The translations under genes were made by a program, and so were the position numbers. Below, piece by piece: positions 20,368-29,147 of a stretch of 52,570 nt of DNA. The DNA is from an uncultured Solirubrobacterales bacterium. GTDB taxonomy: Bacteria > Actinomycetota > Thermoleophilia > Solirubrobacterales > JACPNS01. Location of the stretch: assembly GCA_937128795.1 (NCBI GenBank), contig CAKZMQ010000004.1, positions 1 through 52,570 on the forward strand, written 5' to 3'. The notes beneath the pieces are model-generated. The model was not told the origin of the DNA. It did not search any database and saw only the letters and a program-made list of their open reading frames with translations. Position 1 is the first letter of the stretch, and every line of letters starts with the position of its first letter.

Positions 20368-20398
20368 TGGTCCCACCCTCGCCCGGCGGGCGAGGGCA
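20368..20398. repeat. REP-like palindrome, copy 4
   Basis: The core CCCTCGCCC-GGC-GGGCGAGGG is at 20,376-20,396. It lies 23 bp after the RAYT stop codon and is a near-exact direct repeat of copy 3. Confidence 0.8.
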
Positions 20399-20414
20399 GG
20401 AACAACTATCCGCA

Positions 20415-21068
20415 TCAGGAGAGCTGCGACGCCCTTCGCCATCCATTGACGCCGACGAATGCGAGCGACAGCACCAGCGCAAACACCGTGACGGCAAAGA
20501 TGTTGGCCGTGACCGCCGCGTAACCCTTGGTGACCACGTCGATGAACGGGTAGGGATACCAGTCGGTTATCGCACCATGGATCAGCGTGTAGACGATCCA
20601 GAGACCCGGCCAGAGCATCGCTCGCGGGATGTCGGCGACGGCGATCGGGGGCCACGGTCCGTAGCCGAGCCACAGGCCTACCGCGAGCGGCGGGCCAACG
20701 TAGTGCAACATCAGATTCGCAACCTGCGCGGCACCTGAATTGTCGGCGTCGCCAGCGAGCACGACGACGTAGACGATCGACGTGACCGTGATCCCGAACA
20801 GCGAGGCCAGTCGCATCGCGCGCATCCATGGCGTCCCGAGATCCGGTGCACGCAGAACCGCGATCGCCATCACGAAGATCGCGAAATTGCTCTGGATCGT
20901 GAAGTAGCTGACGAAGCGCTCGAGCCGGACGAGCAGATCGGGATCCTGACCCGGACCGGGGTCGAAGATCGTCAACCCCAACCGCAGCGTGAGCGCGACG
21001 CCGACGAAAATCGCGACCACAAGTTGCGCGCGGCGCGCGGCCGTGGTTGGTCGCGTGGATGCGTCCAT
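20415..21068 (-). CDS. Pr6Pr-family membrane protein
   Basis: The 217-residue protein has six predicted membrane spans. The first spans are followed by RFVSYFTIQSNFAIFVMAIAV, the family's hallmark FTxxSN motif, and later LLHYVGPPLAVGLWL and DWYPYPFIDV. This matches the Pr6Pr (FAR-17a/AIG1-like) group, whose role in bacteria is unknown. The start at 21,068 is chosen because the more upstream candidates run into the divergent purB promoter. TAGGCT lies 8 nt before this ATG. The two starts are only 35 bp apart. Confidence 0.75.
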   Translation of the reverse strand: MDASTRPTTAARRAQLVVAIFVGVALTLRLGLTIFDPGPGQDPDLLVRLERFVSYFTIQSNFAIFVMAIAVLRAPDLGTPWMRAMRLASLFGITVTSIVYVVVLAGDADNSGAAQVANLMLHYVGPPLAVGLWLGYGPWPPIAVADIPRAMLWPGLWIVYTLIHGAITDWYPYPFIDVVTKGYAAVTANIFAVTVFALVLSLAFVGVNGWRRASQLS

Positions 21069-21103
21069 TCGCGGCCAGCCTACTGAGCGCATAGGATTGC
21101 CGC

Positions 21104-22399
21104 GTGATCGACCGCTACACACGTCCAGAGATCGGCGCCGTCTGGAGTCAGCAGGCGAAGTTCGACAGCTGGCTGCAAGTTGAGCTTGCCGTCTGCGACG
21201 CGTTGTTCGACGCCGACGTGATCCCCGCCGCCGACCTTGTTGCGATCAAGGACAATGCCAATTTCACCGTCGACGCCGTCAACGAACGCGAGAAGATCAC
21301 CAACCACGACGTAGCCGCCTTCGTAGACGTGATCAGTCAGGACGTCGGCGAGGCCGGTCGCTGGATTCACTACGGCTTGACCAGTAGCGACGTGCTCGAT
21401 ACGGCGCTCGCCGTTCAGATCGCCAAGGCCGGAGAGATAGTGCTTGCCGGCGCGCGCGAGTATGCCGACGCGCTCGCAACACGCGCCAAGGAGTTCGAGG
21501 ACGCAATTGCGCCGGGGCGAACGCATGGTGTTCACGCCGAGCCAACGACCTTCGGAGTGAAACTCGCGGGCTTCGCTTTCGAGGCGCGACGCAATTTGGA
21601 GCGGCTCCAGCGAGCGTTCGAACAGGCGCGCGTCGGCGCGCTGTCGGGTGCAGTCGGCACCTACAGCGCCAACGGTCCCGCTATCGAACTTTCCGTTTTG
21701 AACAAACTCGGACTTCAACGTGAGCCGGTCAGCACACAGGTCGTCGCTCGCGACCGTCATGCGGAACTGCTGACCGCCATCGCGATCGCGGGGGCCGGCC
21801 TGGAGCGATTCTCCACCGAGATTCGCGCCTTGCAGAAGACCGAAGTTCGCGAGGTGGAAGAGCCTTTCGCCAGTGGCAAGCAAAAGGGCAGCAGCGCGAT
21901 GCCACACAAGCGCAATCCGATCACCAATGAGCGAATCACCGGCCTCGCGCGAGTTTTGCGAGGAAACGCAATGGCGTCGATCGAAAACGTCGCCCTCTGG
22001 CACGAGCGGGACATCACGCACAGTTCGGTCGAACGGATCATCCTGCCCGACTCGACGATCCTGCTCGATTACATGCACTCACTTGCGATCAAGGTCGTCA
22101 ACGAGATGACCGTCCACACCGATCGCATGCTCAGCAACCTCGAACTGACCCACGGCGCGTTGTTCAGCCAGCGTGCTCTGCTTGCGCTCGTGAACGCCGG
22201 ACTCACTCGCGACGACGCATACCGAATCGTCCAGCAGGGTGCCCAGGAAGCGTGGGACACGGGGACCAACTTCCGCGACCTGCTGGCGGCCGAGGTCGAA
22301 AGTCAAGGCATCGAAGTCAATGTCGACGCGATCTTCGACCCTGCCGCGTACACCAAGCACGCTCGCGAAATCGTCGCGCGGCTTGCCGAGACCGACTGA
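21104..22399 (+). CDS. purB: adenylosuccinate lyase
   Basis: The 431-residue fumarase-superfamily enzyme cleaves SAICAR and adenylosuccinate, releasing fumarate. It has YTRPEIGAVWSQQAKFDSWL at the start, the conserved HYGLTSSDVLDTA, GRTHGVHAEPTTFG with the catalytic His, and the mobile signature loop KGSSAMPHKRNPI. The start is GTG at 21,104, with TAGGAT 6 nt upstream and no ribosome site, which suggests a leaderless mRNA. Confidence 0.95.
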   Translation: MIDRYTRPEIGAVWSQQAKFDSWLQVELAVCDALFDADVIPAADLVAIKDNANFTVDAVNEREKITNHDVAAFVDVISQDVGEAGRWIHYGLTSSDVLDTALAVQIAKAGEIVLAGAREYADALATRAKEFEDAIAPGRTHGVHAEPTTFGVKLAGFAFEARRNLERLQRAFEQARVGALSGAVGTYSANGPAIELSVLNKLGLQREPVSTQVVARDRHAELLTAIAIAGAGLERFSTEIRALQKTEVREVEEPFASGKQKGSSAMPHKRNPITNERITGLARVLRGNAMASIENVALWHERDITHSSVERIILPDSTILLDYMHSLAIKVVNEMTVHTDRMLSNLELTHGALFSQRALLALVNAGLTRDDAYRIVQQGAQEAWDTGTNFRDLLAAEVESQGIEVNVDAIFDPAAYTKHAREIVARLAETD

Positions 22400-22446
22400 C
22401 GCACAGATCTCACACGGCGTTTGTTACTCGCCGTTAGGATCGTCAG

Positions 22447-23940
22447 ATGCACTCGCCGCGTCGCACCGCAATCGTCATCCTCGCGGACGGCGCCCGCGCA
22501 GACGTCTTCGAGCGATTGCTCGCCAGTGGTGAACTTCCGGAGATCACCCAACACGTAACCGAACGTGGTGGCTACCGGCGCGCGACAAGTACGTTCACGA
22601 GCACCACGATTCCCGCGCATCTGCCGTTCCTGACCGGTCGCTTTGCAGGCAGCGCGAACCTGCCCGGCTACCGCTGGTTCGACCGCACCAAGTTTCGCGC
22701 CGGGATGCCGCTCGGACCGTGGTGTTTTCGCAGCTACAACGGACCGGAGTCGCGCCTCGTGGACCGCGACCTCTCGCCGCACGCACCGACGCTCTTCGAG
22801 CTTGCGCCGGGCTCCGTGAACATCTTCGGTGCGATCGCGCGCGGGGTCACGCGCCGCAACAACCTCGGCGCCCTGCGCAAGAACAAACTTTGGCTGGACG
22901 CCCACTATCGCGAGGACTACTCGAGCGCCGACGAAGCGGCCCGAGATCTGCTGGTCGACTCTCTCGACAATCAGGCGCCGTTCACCTTCGCTGTGATGCC
23001 GGGCATCGACTGGAACAGTCACTACGACGATCCGTTCGGCGAGGCGGCACACGACGCCTATCGCCGCATCGACCGCTGCGTCGGTGCGGTGGCTCGCAAA
23101 CTCAAGCGGATCGGTCGATATGAGAAGACGATGATCGCTGTCGTCAGCGATCACGGTCACGCGCCGGTCCACGAACACTTTGACCTGGCCGTTCGGATGG
23201 AAGAGGACCACGATCTGCGCGTGGCCTACCACTCGATGCGCGCCTGGCGTGCCCGCGCACAGGCGATCTGCGCGGTCAGCGGCAACGCGATGGCACACGT
23301 ATACATGCGCGGCGAAGGTGGCTGGTCGTTCGTCAACGGACGCGGCGGAATCGAAGCCGCCGCACCGGAGTTGATCGGTCAGTTGATCGAGTCACCATCA
23401 GTCGATCTGATCGCAACTCGCTATGGATCGGGTGCGATTTTGATCGAAAGCGACCGCGGTTGTGCACGCCTGCACGAATCGATCGAGGATGGCGAGTTGC
23501 AGCTCGTCTACGAAGTCTTCAGCAGTGATCCATTCGGATTCAAGGAGCTGCCGCTTCGGATGAGCTCCGAGCAGGCGCTGCAGCTGACGGCCGAGAGCTC
23601 GCATCCGGACGCATTGATGCAACTCGCCCAGTTGTTCCGCTCACCGCGCACGGGTGACATGGTGGTCAGCGCCGCCGCCGGGCACGATCTGCGTGAACGC
23701 TACGAGCGCCCCGAACACCGCTCCAGTCACGGCGCCCTGCACGACCAGCACATGAGCGTGCCGCTCGCGATCAGCGAGCCGCTTACAGACGGGCCGTTGC
23801 GGACCGCAGACGTCTTCAGCATGATCACGAGTTGGATCGGCGTGGAGCCTCCGAGCAACACCGACGGCGTCTCGCGGCTCGCCACCGACTATGCCGAATC
23901 GCCAGTCGAAGTCGAGGTGGCGGTCGCCTCGTCGGTTTGA
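22447..23940 (+). CDS. alkaline phosphatase-superfamily phosphodiesterase
   Basis: The 497-residue protein is of the type I phosphodiesterase/nucleotide pyrophosphatase family. Metal ligands are visible: Asp14 in VILADGARADV, a nucleophile Thr near 54 in TSTTIPAHLPFLTG, D and H in MPGIDWNSHYDDP, and DH in VVSDHGHAPVHEH. There is no signal peptide, so it is probably cytoplasmic. Its substrate (a phosphodiester, phosphonate or pyrophosphate) is unknown. TAGGAT lies 6 nt before the ATG without a ribosome site. The last 52 bp overlap the 3' end of the convergent gene. Confidence 0.8.
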   Translation: MHSPRRTAIVILADGARADVFERLLASGELPEITQHVTERGGYRRATSTFTSTTIPAHLPFLTGRFAGSANLPGYRWFDRTKFRAGMPLGPWCFRSYNGPESRLVDRDLSPHAPTLFELAPGSVNIFGAIARGVTRRNNLGALRKNKLWLDAHYREDYSSADEAARDLLVDSLDNQAPFTFAVMPGIDWNSHYDDPFGEAAHDAYRRIDRCVGAVARKLKRIGRYEKTMIAVVSDHGHAPVHEHFDLAVRMEEDHDLRVAYHSMRAWRARAQAICAVSGNAMAHVYMRGEGGWSFVNGRGGIEAAAPELIGQLIESPSVDLIATRYGSGAILIESDRGCARLHESIEDGELQLVYEVFSSDPFGFKELPLRMSSEQALQLTAESSHPDALMQLAQLFRSPRTGDMVVSAAAGHDLRERYERPEHRSSHGALHDQHMSVPLAISEPLTDGPLRTADVFSMITSWIGVEPPSNTDGVSRLATDYAESPVEVEVAVASSV

Positions 23941-24923
23941 TTCGCGCGTGAATCACGCGCACGACGCGAGAAATCGAAGACTCCGTAGATCGAGTACGCC
24001 GCCGCAGCGACCACCGCACTCGCCAGCAACACCAAACCTGCCGACGCGGTCTTGTCGATACCCGCTCCCGCGAACAATGTCGCGGAGGCAGCCACAGACG
24101 ATGGCCCGGGGCCAATCGGCAACGCGCCGAACGCCGTGGTCAACAAAAACGCGAGCAGAGCCTCCGACGCGGTTGGATCTAGACCGACGGCGGTGAAAGC
24201 GATGAAGAAGCGGATCGGCTGCAGCGTCAGCACCACCGCGAGTAGACCGGTGAGCACAAAGCGATCGTGCGCATCGCTCAGCACGCGCGCCGTGCGTGCG
24301 AACTCTCGGTCGCGGTAGCGGCGAAACAACCAGCGAAGAATCACCAGCGCTGCCAGCACGGCGGCCCCGAACACGAAGAACCACCACCACTCGAGCGAAG
24401 ACGTGAAAACGGCAATCGCGATCAATCCGACGGTGATCACCGCTTCGACGAACAGCATCAACCCGTCAGCCGTGAACATCTGGCCGATCGTCGGCGTCGG
24501 TGTCGCACCCGGCGCAGCGGCGCGGGTGCGGTCGAAGCGCTTCACCAGCGCGATCCGCACCCATGCGCCGATGTACGTCGGCACGACCGTGTCGGCGAGG
24601 AAACGCAGCGAGCTCGAACTGTGCAGTAGCCGTCGTTCGACAGGTGCGCCGGCAGCTTCAACACACCGGCCCCACGCCTCGGCGCGCAACAGAAGCGCAA
24701 CCAGATGGAGCGCAATCAACCCGATGGCGGCCTCGATCGAAATCAGTCTCGCGGCCGCGAGGATCTCGTCGAAGTGCGGCCAGAGCAGCGCTGTGAGCAC
24801 GATGATCGCAATGATCGGACCGACGACGCCGCGAACCACTTGCGTTCGTTCGAGCTTGCGCTCACGCTCAGTCAATCCCGAGCTGTCGGTCGGCAACGTC
24901 GAGATTGGTGAGCGACCATGCAC
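23889..24923 (-). CDS. UPF0104/LPG-synthase-type membrane protein
   Basis: This polytopic protein (344 residues from GTG 24,923) has about eight membrane spans. The family features are a LRFLADTVVPTYIGAWVRIAL segment near 140 and TTAFGALPIGPGPSSVAASATLF near 290. Such proteins are related to the flippase half of lysylphosphatidylglycerol synthases and often work with lipid enzymes. The start is uncertain because the frame is open further upstream into the neighbouring glycosylase gene. It converges on the phosphodiesterase gene with a 52-bp overlap. Confidence 0.72.
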   Translation of the reverse strand: MHGRSPISTLPTDSSGLTERERKLERTQVVRGVVGPIIAIIVLTALLWPHFDEILAAARLISIEAAIGLIALHLVALLLRAEAWGRCVEAAGAPVERRLLHSSSSLRFLADTVVPTYIGAWVRIALVKRFDRTRAAAPGATPTPTIGQMFTADGLMLFVEAVITVGLIAIAVFTSSLEWWWFFVFGAAVLAALVILRWLFRRYRDREFARTARVLSDAHDRFVLTGLLAVVLTLQPIRFFIAFTAVGLDPTASEALLAFLLTTAFGALPIGPGPSSVAASATLFAGAGIDKTASAGLVLLASAVVAAAAYSIYGVFDFSRRARDSRANQTDEATATSTSTGDSA

Positions 24924-24955
24924 GATCAGCTGACCGTATCGCCGCGGCGCGACAG

Positions 24956-25591
24956 TTAGGCGTCCGGTGTCGCGTCGACCGAAGCCCAGAGATAGAGGCA
25001 GGCAAGCGTGCGATGTGGCCGCCACGCTTCTGCGAGTTCGGTGATCTGCGCCGGAGCCGGTAGCGCTTCAAGTCCGTACTCGATCATGATCGCCCGCCGA
25101 ATTCCGAGGTCGCCGGTGGGCAGCACGTCTTCACGCGAGAGGTGAAACATCAGGAACATTTGCGCCGTCCAGACGCCGAGACCTTTGACGGCAACCAGCT
25201 CCGCGATCACTTCCTCGTCGCGCAGATCTTCGAGACGCGCCAGCTCCAGCTCGCCGCTGACGACGTGTTCGGCGAGCGAACGTAGATAGCCAGTTTTGGC
25301 TCGCGACAGTCCGCCGGCCTCGCGCAACGCCTCGGCATCGGCGTCGAGCAATTGCTGCGGCGTCGGTACGTTGCCATCGAAGAACTCGATCACGCGCTCG
25401 TAGATCTTTGCCGCCGCCTTCACCGAGAGTTGCTGCCCGGTGATCGCGCGAATCAGCGATCCGTAGTGATCCTCTGGCCGCTCGGCCTGTGTTTCGTCGA
25501 GTCGTGCCGCCGGAACGCGCTCGATCAGCGCCGCTAGAACGGGATCGGCCGCTGCCAGCGCGGCCGTGGCTCGCCTACTTGCGGCGGACAT
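24956..25591 (-). CDS. DNA-3-methyladenine glycosylase II-like (AlkA family)
   Basis: The 211-residue HhH-GPD glycosylase excises alkylated purines. It has the N-terminal helix YGSLIRAITGQQLSVKAAAKI, the hairpin VKGLGVWTAQMFLMF, and the catalytic Asp in LPTGDLGIRRA. It has no Fe-S cysteines, as expected for AlkA. The ATG at 25,591 shares its A with the last base of the upstream HD-gene stop (TGATG), so the two genes are translationally coupled. Confidence 0.88.
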   Translation of the reverse strand: MSAASRRATAALAAADPVLAALIERVPAARLDETQAERPEDHYGSLIRAITGQQLSVKAAAKIYERVIEFFDGNVPTPQQLLDADAEALREAGGLSRAKTGYLRSLAEHVVSGELELARLEDLRDEEVIAELVAVKGLGVWTAQMFLMFHLSREDVLPTGDLGIRRAIMIEYGLEALPAPAQITELAEAWRPHRTLACLYLWASVDATPDA

Positions 25592-26232
25592 CAACTCTGC
25601 TCGTCGCGGAGCTCGGCGATGGTGCGTGAAAAGTCGTCAAGTTTCGGGGCAGCCAGCGGCCCGAGTTCGTCGGCGCGCGCCGCGAACGCCGACTCCAATT
25701 CGCCGTAGTACCAGAGCTGTTGTTCTCGACCGGCCTTGAAGCGCGACCAGATTTCGTCGCCGATCTGCCTGAAGTCGAGCAGCACTGATCGCGCGTTGTG
25801 CAACTTGTCGGCCAGGCTCACGAGCAGCTCATCACGCTGCTTGCCGGGCAACGAGTTGAGATACGCCTGCTTGCGCTCGCGCCAGGGTGGTTTGGGCTTG
25901 ACGTCGGTGTCGGAGTTGGCTCGCACGATGCGTGCAACGTCGTCGCCGAACTGTGCACGAATGGCGTTCTCCATCGCGACGCCGACTCCGCCGGTGTCTT
26001 CGATGGCGTCGTGCAACAGCGCGGCTATCGCCTGATCTTCGGTTCCGCCCATCTCCAGAACAAGACCCGCAACAGCGAGCAGGTGCGAGATGTAGGGGAT
26101 CGTCGTGCCCTTGCGCTGCTGCGCGCCATGAGACATGCGTGCGAAGGTCACCGCGTAGTCGAAACGCGACGTCAACGACGTGGCATCGAGTGCGCGAAGT
26201 TGCTTGTCTGTGAGTCTGATGTCGTGAACCAT
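25591..26232 (-). CDS. HD-domain hydrolase, MESH1/SpoT-like
   Basis: This protein (213 residues from ATG 26,232) has the HD-domain metal ligands in YISHLLAVAGLV (His), IAALLHDAIED (HD) and VSLADKLHNAR (Asp). These blocks, including the HDAIED and DKLHNAR spacing, match small ppGpp hydrolases (SpoT hydrolase half, MESH1) with no synthetase domain. Hydrolysis of ppGpp or a related nucleotide is the likely reaction but is unproven. The start is chosen at MVHDIRL; the frame is open further upstream. Confidence 0.78.
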   Translation of the reverse strand: MVHDIRLTDKQLRALDATSLTSRFDYAVTFARMSHGAQQRKGTTIPYISHLLAVAGLVLEMGGTEDQAIAALLHDAIEDTGGVGVAMENAIRAQFGDDVARIVRANSDTDVKPKPPWRERKQAYLNSLPGKQRDELLVSLADKLHNARSVLLDFRQIGDEIWSRFKAGREQQLWYYGELESAFAARADELGPLAAPKLDDFSRTIAELRDEQS

Positions 26233-26319
26233 GTCGGGGATTGTGACGGTTGCGGCGCAACTCCGACGGGCAAGCCAATAGATTCTCTGGTCTGAGGGAT
26301 ACCGCAAAAGGAAGCCGCC

Positions 26320-26790
26320 ATGAATGAGTCACACCCAATGTCTGCCGCCGCCTACGCCGAGCTGCAGGCCGAAATCGAGAAGCTCGAGACTGTCGATCGC
26401 CCGGCGATCGCCGAGAAGATCTCTGTCGCCCGTGAAGACGGCGACCTCAAGGAGAACGCGGAATACCACGCCGCGAAGAACGACCAAAGCTTTCTCGAGA
26501 CGCGAATTCTCCAGCTGCGCGACCAGCTCCAGAACGCAACGATCGTCGAGGCCGCGACCAGCGACACCGAGGTCGGCTTCGGCTCAACCGTGACGCTGCT
26601 GGACACCGAGAGCGAAAAGGAAGTGACCTACACGATCGTCTCCTCGTTCGAGCAGGACATCGCCGCCGGAAAGCTCTCCAACAGTTCACCGGTCGCGGAG
26701 GCCGTGATCGGCAAACCGATCGGCAACGTCGTCACTGTCAATCTCCCGAACGGCAAGAAGCGTTCGTTCAAGGTCGTGAAGATCAGCTGA
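26320..26790 (+). CDS. greA: transcription elongation factor GreA
   Basis: The 156-residue protein has an N-terminal coiled coil with the acidic tip DGDLKENAEYHAAKND, which reaches into the RNA polymerase channel to trigger cleavage of backtracked RNA. Its C-terminal FKBP-like domain ends in GNVVTVNLPNGKKRSFKVVKI. It is preceded by AAAGGA, a proper ribosome site, unlike several neighbours. Family signatures are complete. Confidence 0.94.
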   Translation: MNESHPMSAAAYAELQAEIEKLETVDRPAIAEKISVAREDGDLKENAEYHAAKNDQSFLETRILQLRDQLQNATIVEAATSDTEVGFGSTVTLLDTESEKEVTYTIVSSFEQDIAAGKLSNSSPVAEAVIGKPIGNVVTVNLPNGKKRSFKVVKIS

Positions 26791-26859
26791 GCCGACCGGC
26801 GATCGGTGGTCTGCGGAGTTGTCACCACCTGTTCACCACTCCGCCCCTAAGATCGGTGC

Positions 26860-27474
26860 GTGGCTGGAAACAAACTTGACAAGCAGATCGCGACGGCGCT
26901 GAAGTCGACTGAGCGTTGGCTGCGCAAACAGCCGATTTGGCCGGACGGGCATCTTCGCAACGCGAGTGGTTCTGTTGTGAGCCACCGCGGACCGTCGATC
27001 CTCAGTGAACACGACTGTGTGATGCAGTTCGCCCGGCAGCTCAACGATGCCGGCGTTCCGTGGAAGGACCTGCACATGGAGGTGTCGCCGGGCCAGTGGC
27101 TGGTCAATCAGAAGAAGGCCGGGCTGCGACCGCCGTCAATCGATTTGGTGATCGTCGGCCGTGAGAATCTTGGATCGCGTACGGAGCCGTTCTCGCCGGG
27201 CAAGCAAAAGGACTTCCTGTTCGACGCCGTTTTCGAGTTCAAGCTCGCGAGCAATTATTGGCAGCGTACGCTCAGAACAGGAAAACCCGCGAAGCCACCG
27301 ACCAAGGTGAAGTCGGGCATCGATGCGGATGCCAAAAAGGTCCGCAAATACCTCGACACGATGCTGGCGCAACGCGGTTACGTAGTGGTCGTCGAGGAAT
27401 GTGACCACGGCTTCGATCGCGGCAACGGCAAGCCCGTAGACGGGATGTCGGTGCACTACTTGAAGTGCTTCTGA
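26860..27474 (+). CDS. putative PD-(D/E)XK nuclease-fold protein
   Basis: I do not recognise a named family for this 204-residue protein. It shows the layout of a PD-(D/E)XK nuclease: an acidic helix residue (Glu50 in SILSEHDCVMQF), Asp95 in RPPSIDLVIVG, and an E-x-K pair (Glu126, Lys128) in AVFEFKLAS at the end of a strand. Lys and His residues follow. The start is GTG, with TAAGAT 6 nt upstream. A GIY-YIG-type protein is encoded 72 bp downstream on the same strand, so the two may form a nuclease pair. Confidence 0.6.
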   Translation: MAGNKLDKQIATALKSTERWLRKQPIWPDGHLRNASGSVVSHRGPSILSEHDCVMQFARQLNDAGVPWKDLHMEVSPGQWLVNQKKAGLRPPSIDLVIVGRENLGSRTEPFSPGKQKDFLFDAVFEFKLASNYWQRTLRTGKPAKPPTKVKSGIDADAKKVRKYLDTMLAQRGYVVVVEECDHGFDRGNGKPVDGMSVHYLKCF

Positions 27475-27546
27475 ACACCAGATAGCGACTGCGGATCCGT
27501 GCCTCGTCAGACGAACTCCACTTCCGAACCGGCTACTACTTAGAGG

Positions 27547-28149
27547 GTGGCAAAGGTAGAAGCACCCCGCGTTAGTTCGCCTCGCACTGTCCAAACGGCG
27601 TATGCGGCGCTGTGTGATTCGCCGACTCTTTTCGACTCGTCGGACTGGCCGGAAGTCTTTGAAGGACTTGCCAAGAGCGGCCTGTATTCCTGGTGGGTCG
27701 ACACCGCCGGAGCGCGCCAACTCTCTGAGGGAATCGACGCCCGCGTGAAGAAGGGATGCCTGTATTTCGGGCAGGCAGGCGGCACATTGTGGCCCAATGG
27801 CAACGCCAGTCACCACACCTTGTTGTCGCGCATCGAGGGCGATCAGCTGAACGGCATCACATCTCGATCGGCCTTCCGGCGCAGCCTCGCTGCGGCGCTC
27901 AAGTCGCCACTCGCACTGAAGACCGACAAGCAGGGCAACCTACTCGACGCGTCCGAGACCAAGCTGACGGCATGGATGCACGAACACCTCAGCCTCGCCG
28001 TTTTCCAGGTGACCAATCGTGACGAGATCACGAACCTGGAGTCGCAGTTGCGCCCATTGGTCAACGCACAGCTCAGCTCCTTCGCGATGCCCAAGTCGAA
28101 GGTTCGCGTCAACCTCGCGCAGTTGCGCGAGGACTTCGCCGTCGCCTGA
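27547..28149 (+). CDS. GIY-YIG-like nuclease-domain protein
   Basis: This 200-residue protein has GLYSWWVD at 45-52 in the place of GIY and CLYFGQAGG at 71-79 in the place of YIG. Arg95 in TLLSRIEGDQL follows, then a Glu in SETKLTAWMHEHL (about 137). These are the spacing and residue types of GIY-YIG nuclease domains. A group of actinobacterial proteins with WWVD and GQAGGT motifs is familiar to me, with no known role. The start is GTG, with TTAGAG directly upstream. The substrate is unknown. Confidence 0.65.
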   Translation: MAKVEAPRVSSPRTVQTAYAALCDSPTLFDSSDWPEVFEGLAKSGLYSWWVDTAGARQLSEGIDARVKKGCLYFGQAGGTLWPNGNASHHTLLSRIEGDQLNGITSRSAFRRSLAAALKSPLALKTDKQGNLLDASETKLTAWMHEHLSLAVFQVTNRDEITNLESQLRPLVNAQLSSFAMPKSKVRVNLAQLREDFAVA

Positions 28150-28238
28150 CAACGAGTCGCGTCACACCAGTTCGCTGAACGACGTCACCAGACGTGCACG
28201 GGGCTGTCGTCCGTCCGCCCGGCGTTAGCATCACCCCC

Positions 28239-29138
28239 ATGACCGTCATCGACTTCACGCCCGACCTACCGCTGCTCTCGCGCGGAAAGGTTCGCGAGAC
28301 CTACGAGCTGTCCGACGGAAATCTTTTGATGGTCGCCAGCGACCGGATCAGTACTTACGACGTGATCCACCCGAACCCGATCCCCGGCAAGGGACAAGTG
28401 CTCACGGGCACCAGCGTGTTCTGGTTCGGCGAACTCGGCGGGTTGGTCCACAACCACTTGATCAGCGCCACGCAGGACGTTCCGCTCGAGTTGCGCGGGC
28501 GCGCATTGAAGGTGAGGCGTCTGGAGATGTTCCCGATCGAGTGCGTTGTGCGTGGATATCTCGCGGGCTCTGGATGGTCGGACTACCAGCAGTCAGGCGC
28601 CGTGTGCGGAATCGATCTGCCTTCCGGTTTGCTCGAATCCGCCGAGCTGCCAAGCCCGATCTTCACGCCGGCGACGAAGGCCGAGATCGGTGACCACGAT
28701 GAGAACATCGATGACGCCGGTGCGATCGCCGCGATGGGTGGCGACGCCGAAACCTACTACGAGATCAAACGCCTGAGCATCGCGATCTACGAGCACGCAC
28801 GGGCACACGCAAGGACCAAGGGCATCATCCTCGCCGACACCAAGTTCGAGTTCGGTCGCGACCCAGAGAGCGGAGTGATCACGCTCGGCGACGAGGTGCT
28901 CACGTCGGATTCGTCCCGCTACTGGCCCGCTGATGGCTTTGCTCCGGGCGGCGCTCAGCCATCGTTCGACAAACAGTTCGTGCGCGACTGGGCCCGATCG
29001 ACGGGCTGGGACAAAACGCCGCCGGCGCCGGAGGTGCCTCCGGAGATCGTCGAGCAGACTCAGCAGCGCTACATCGAGGCGTACGAGCGATTGACCGGCG
29101 AACCATTCACGGCCTGGCTCGATCGCGTCGCGGTATAG
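28239..29138 (+). CDS. purC: phosphoribosylaminoimidazole-succinocarboxamide synthase
   Basis: The 299-residue SAICAR synthetase condenses CAIR with aspartate using ATP. It has the N-terminal LLSRGKVRETYEL, the ATP-binding VASDRISTYDV, the block IECVVRGYLAGSGW, and the signature ADTKFEFGRD followed by LTSDSSRYWPADGF. The length matches the longer actinobacterial and yeast-type form. The start is ATG 28,239, with TAGCAT 7 nt before it and no ribosome site, suggesting leaderless translation. Confidence 0.94.
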   Translation: MTVIDFTPDLPLLSRGKVRETYELSDGNLLMVASDRISTYDVIHPNPIPGKGQVLTGTSVFWFGELGGLVHNHLISATQDVPLELRGRALKVRRLEMFPIECVVRGYLAGSGWSDYQQSGAVCGIDLPSGLLESAELPSPIFTPATKAEIGDHDENIDDAGAIAAMGGDAETYYEIKRLSIAIYEHARAHARTKGIILADTKFEFGRDPESGVITLGDEVLTSDSSRYWPADGFAPGGAQPSFDKQFVRDWARSTGWDKTPPAPEVPPEIVEQTQQRYIEAYERLTGEPFTAWLDRVAV

Positions 29139-29147
29139 GTTGGAGCG

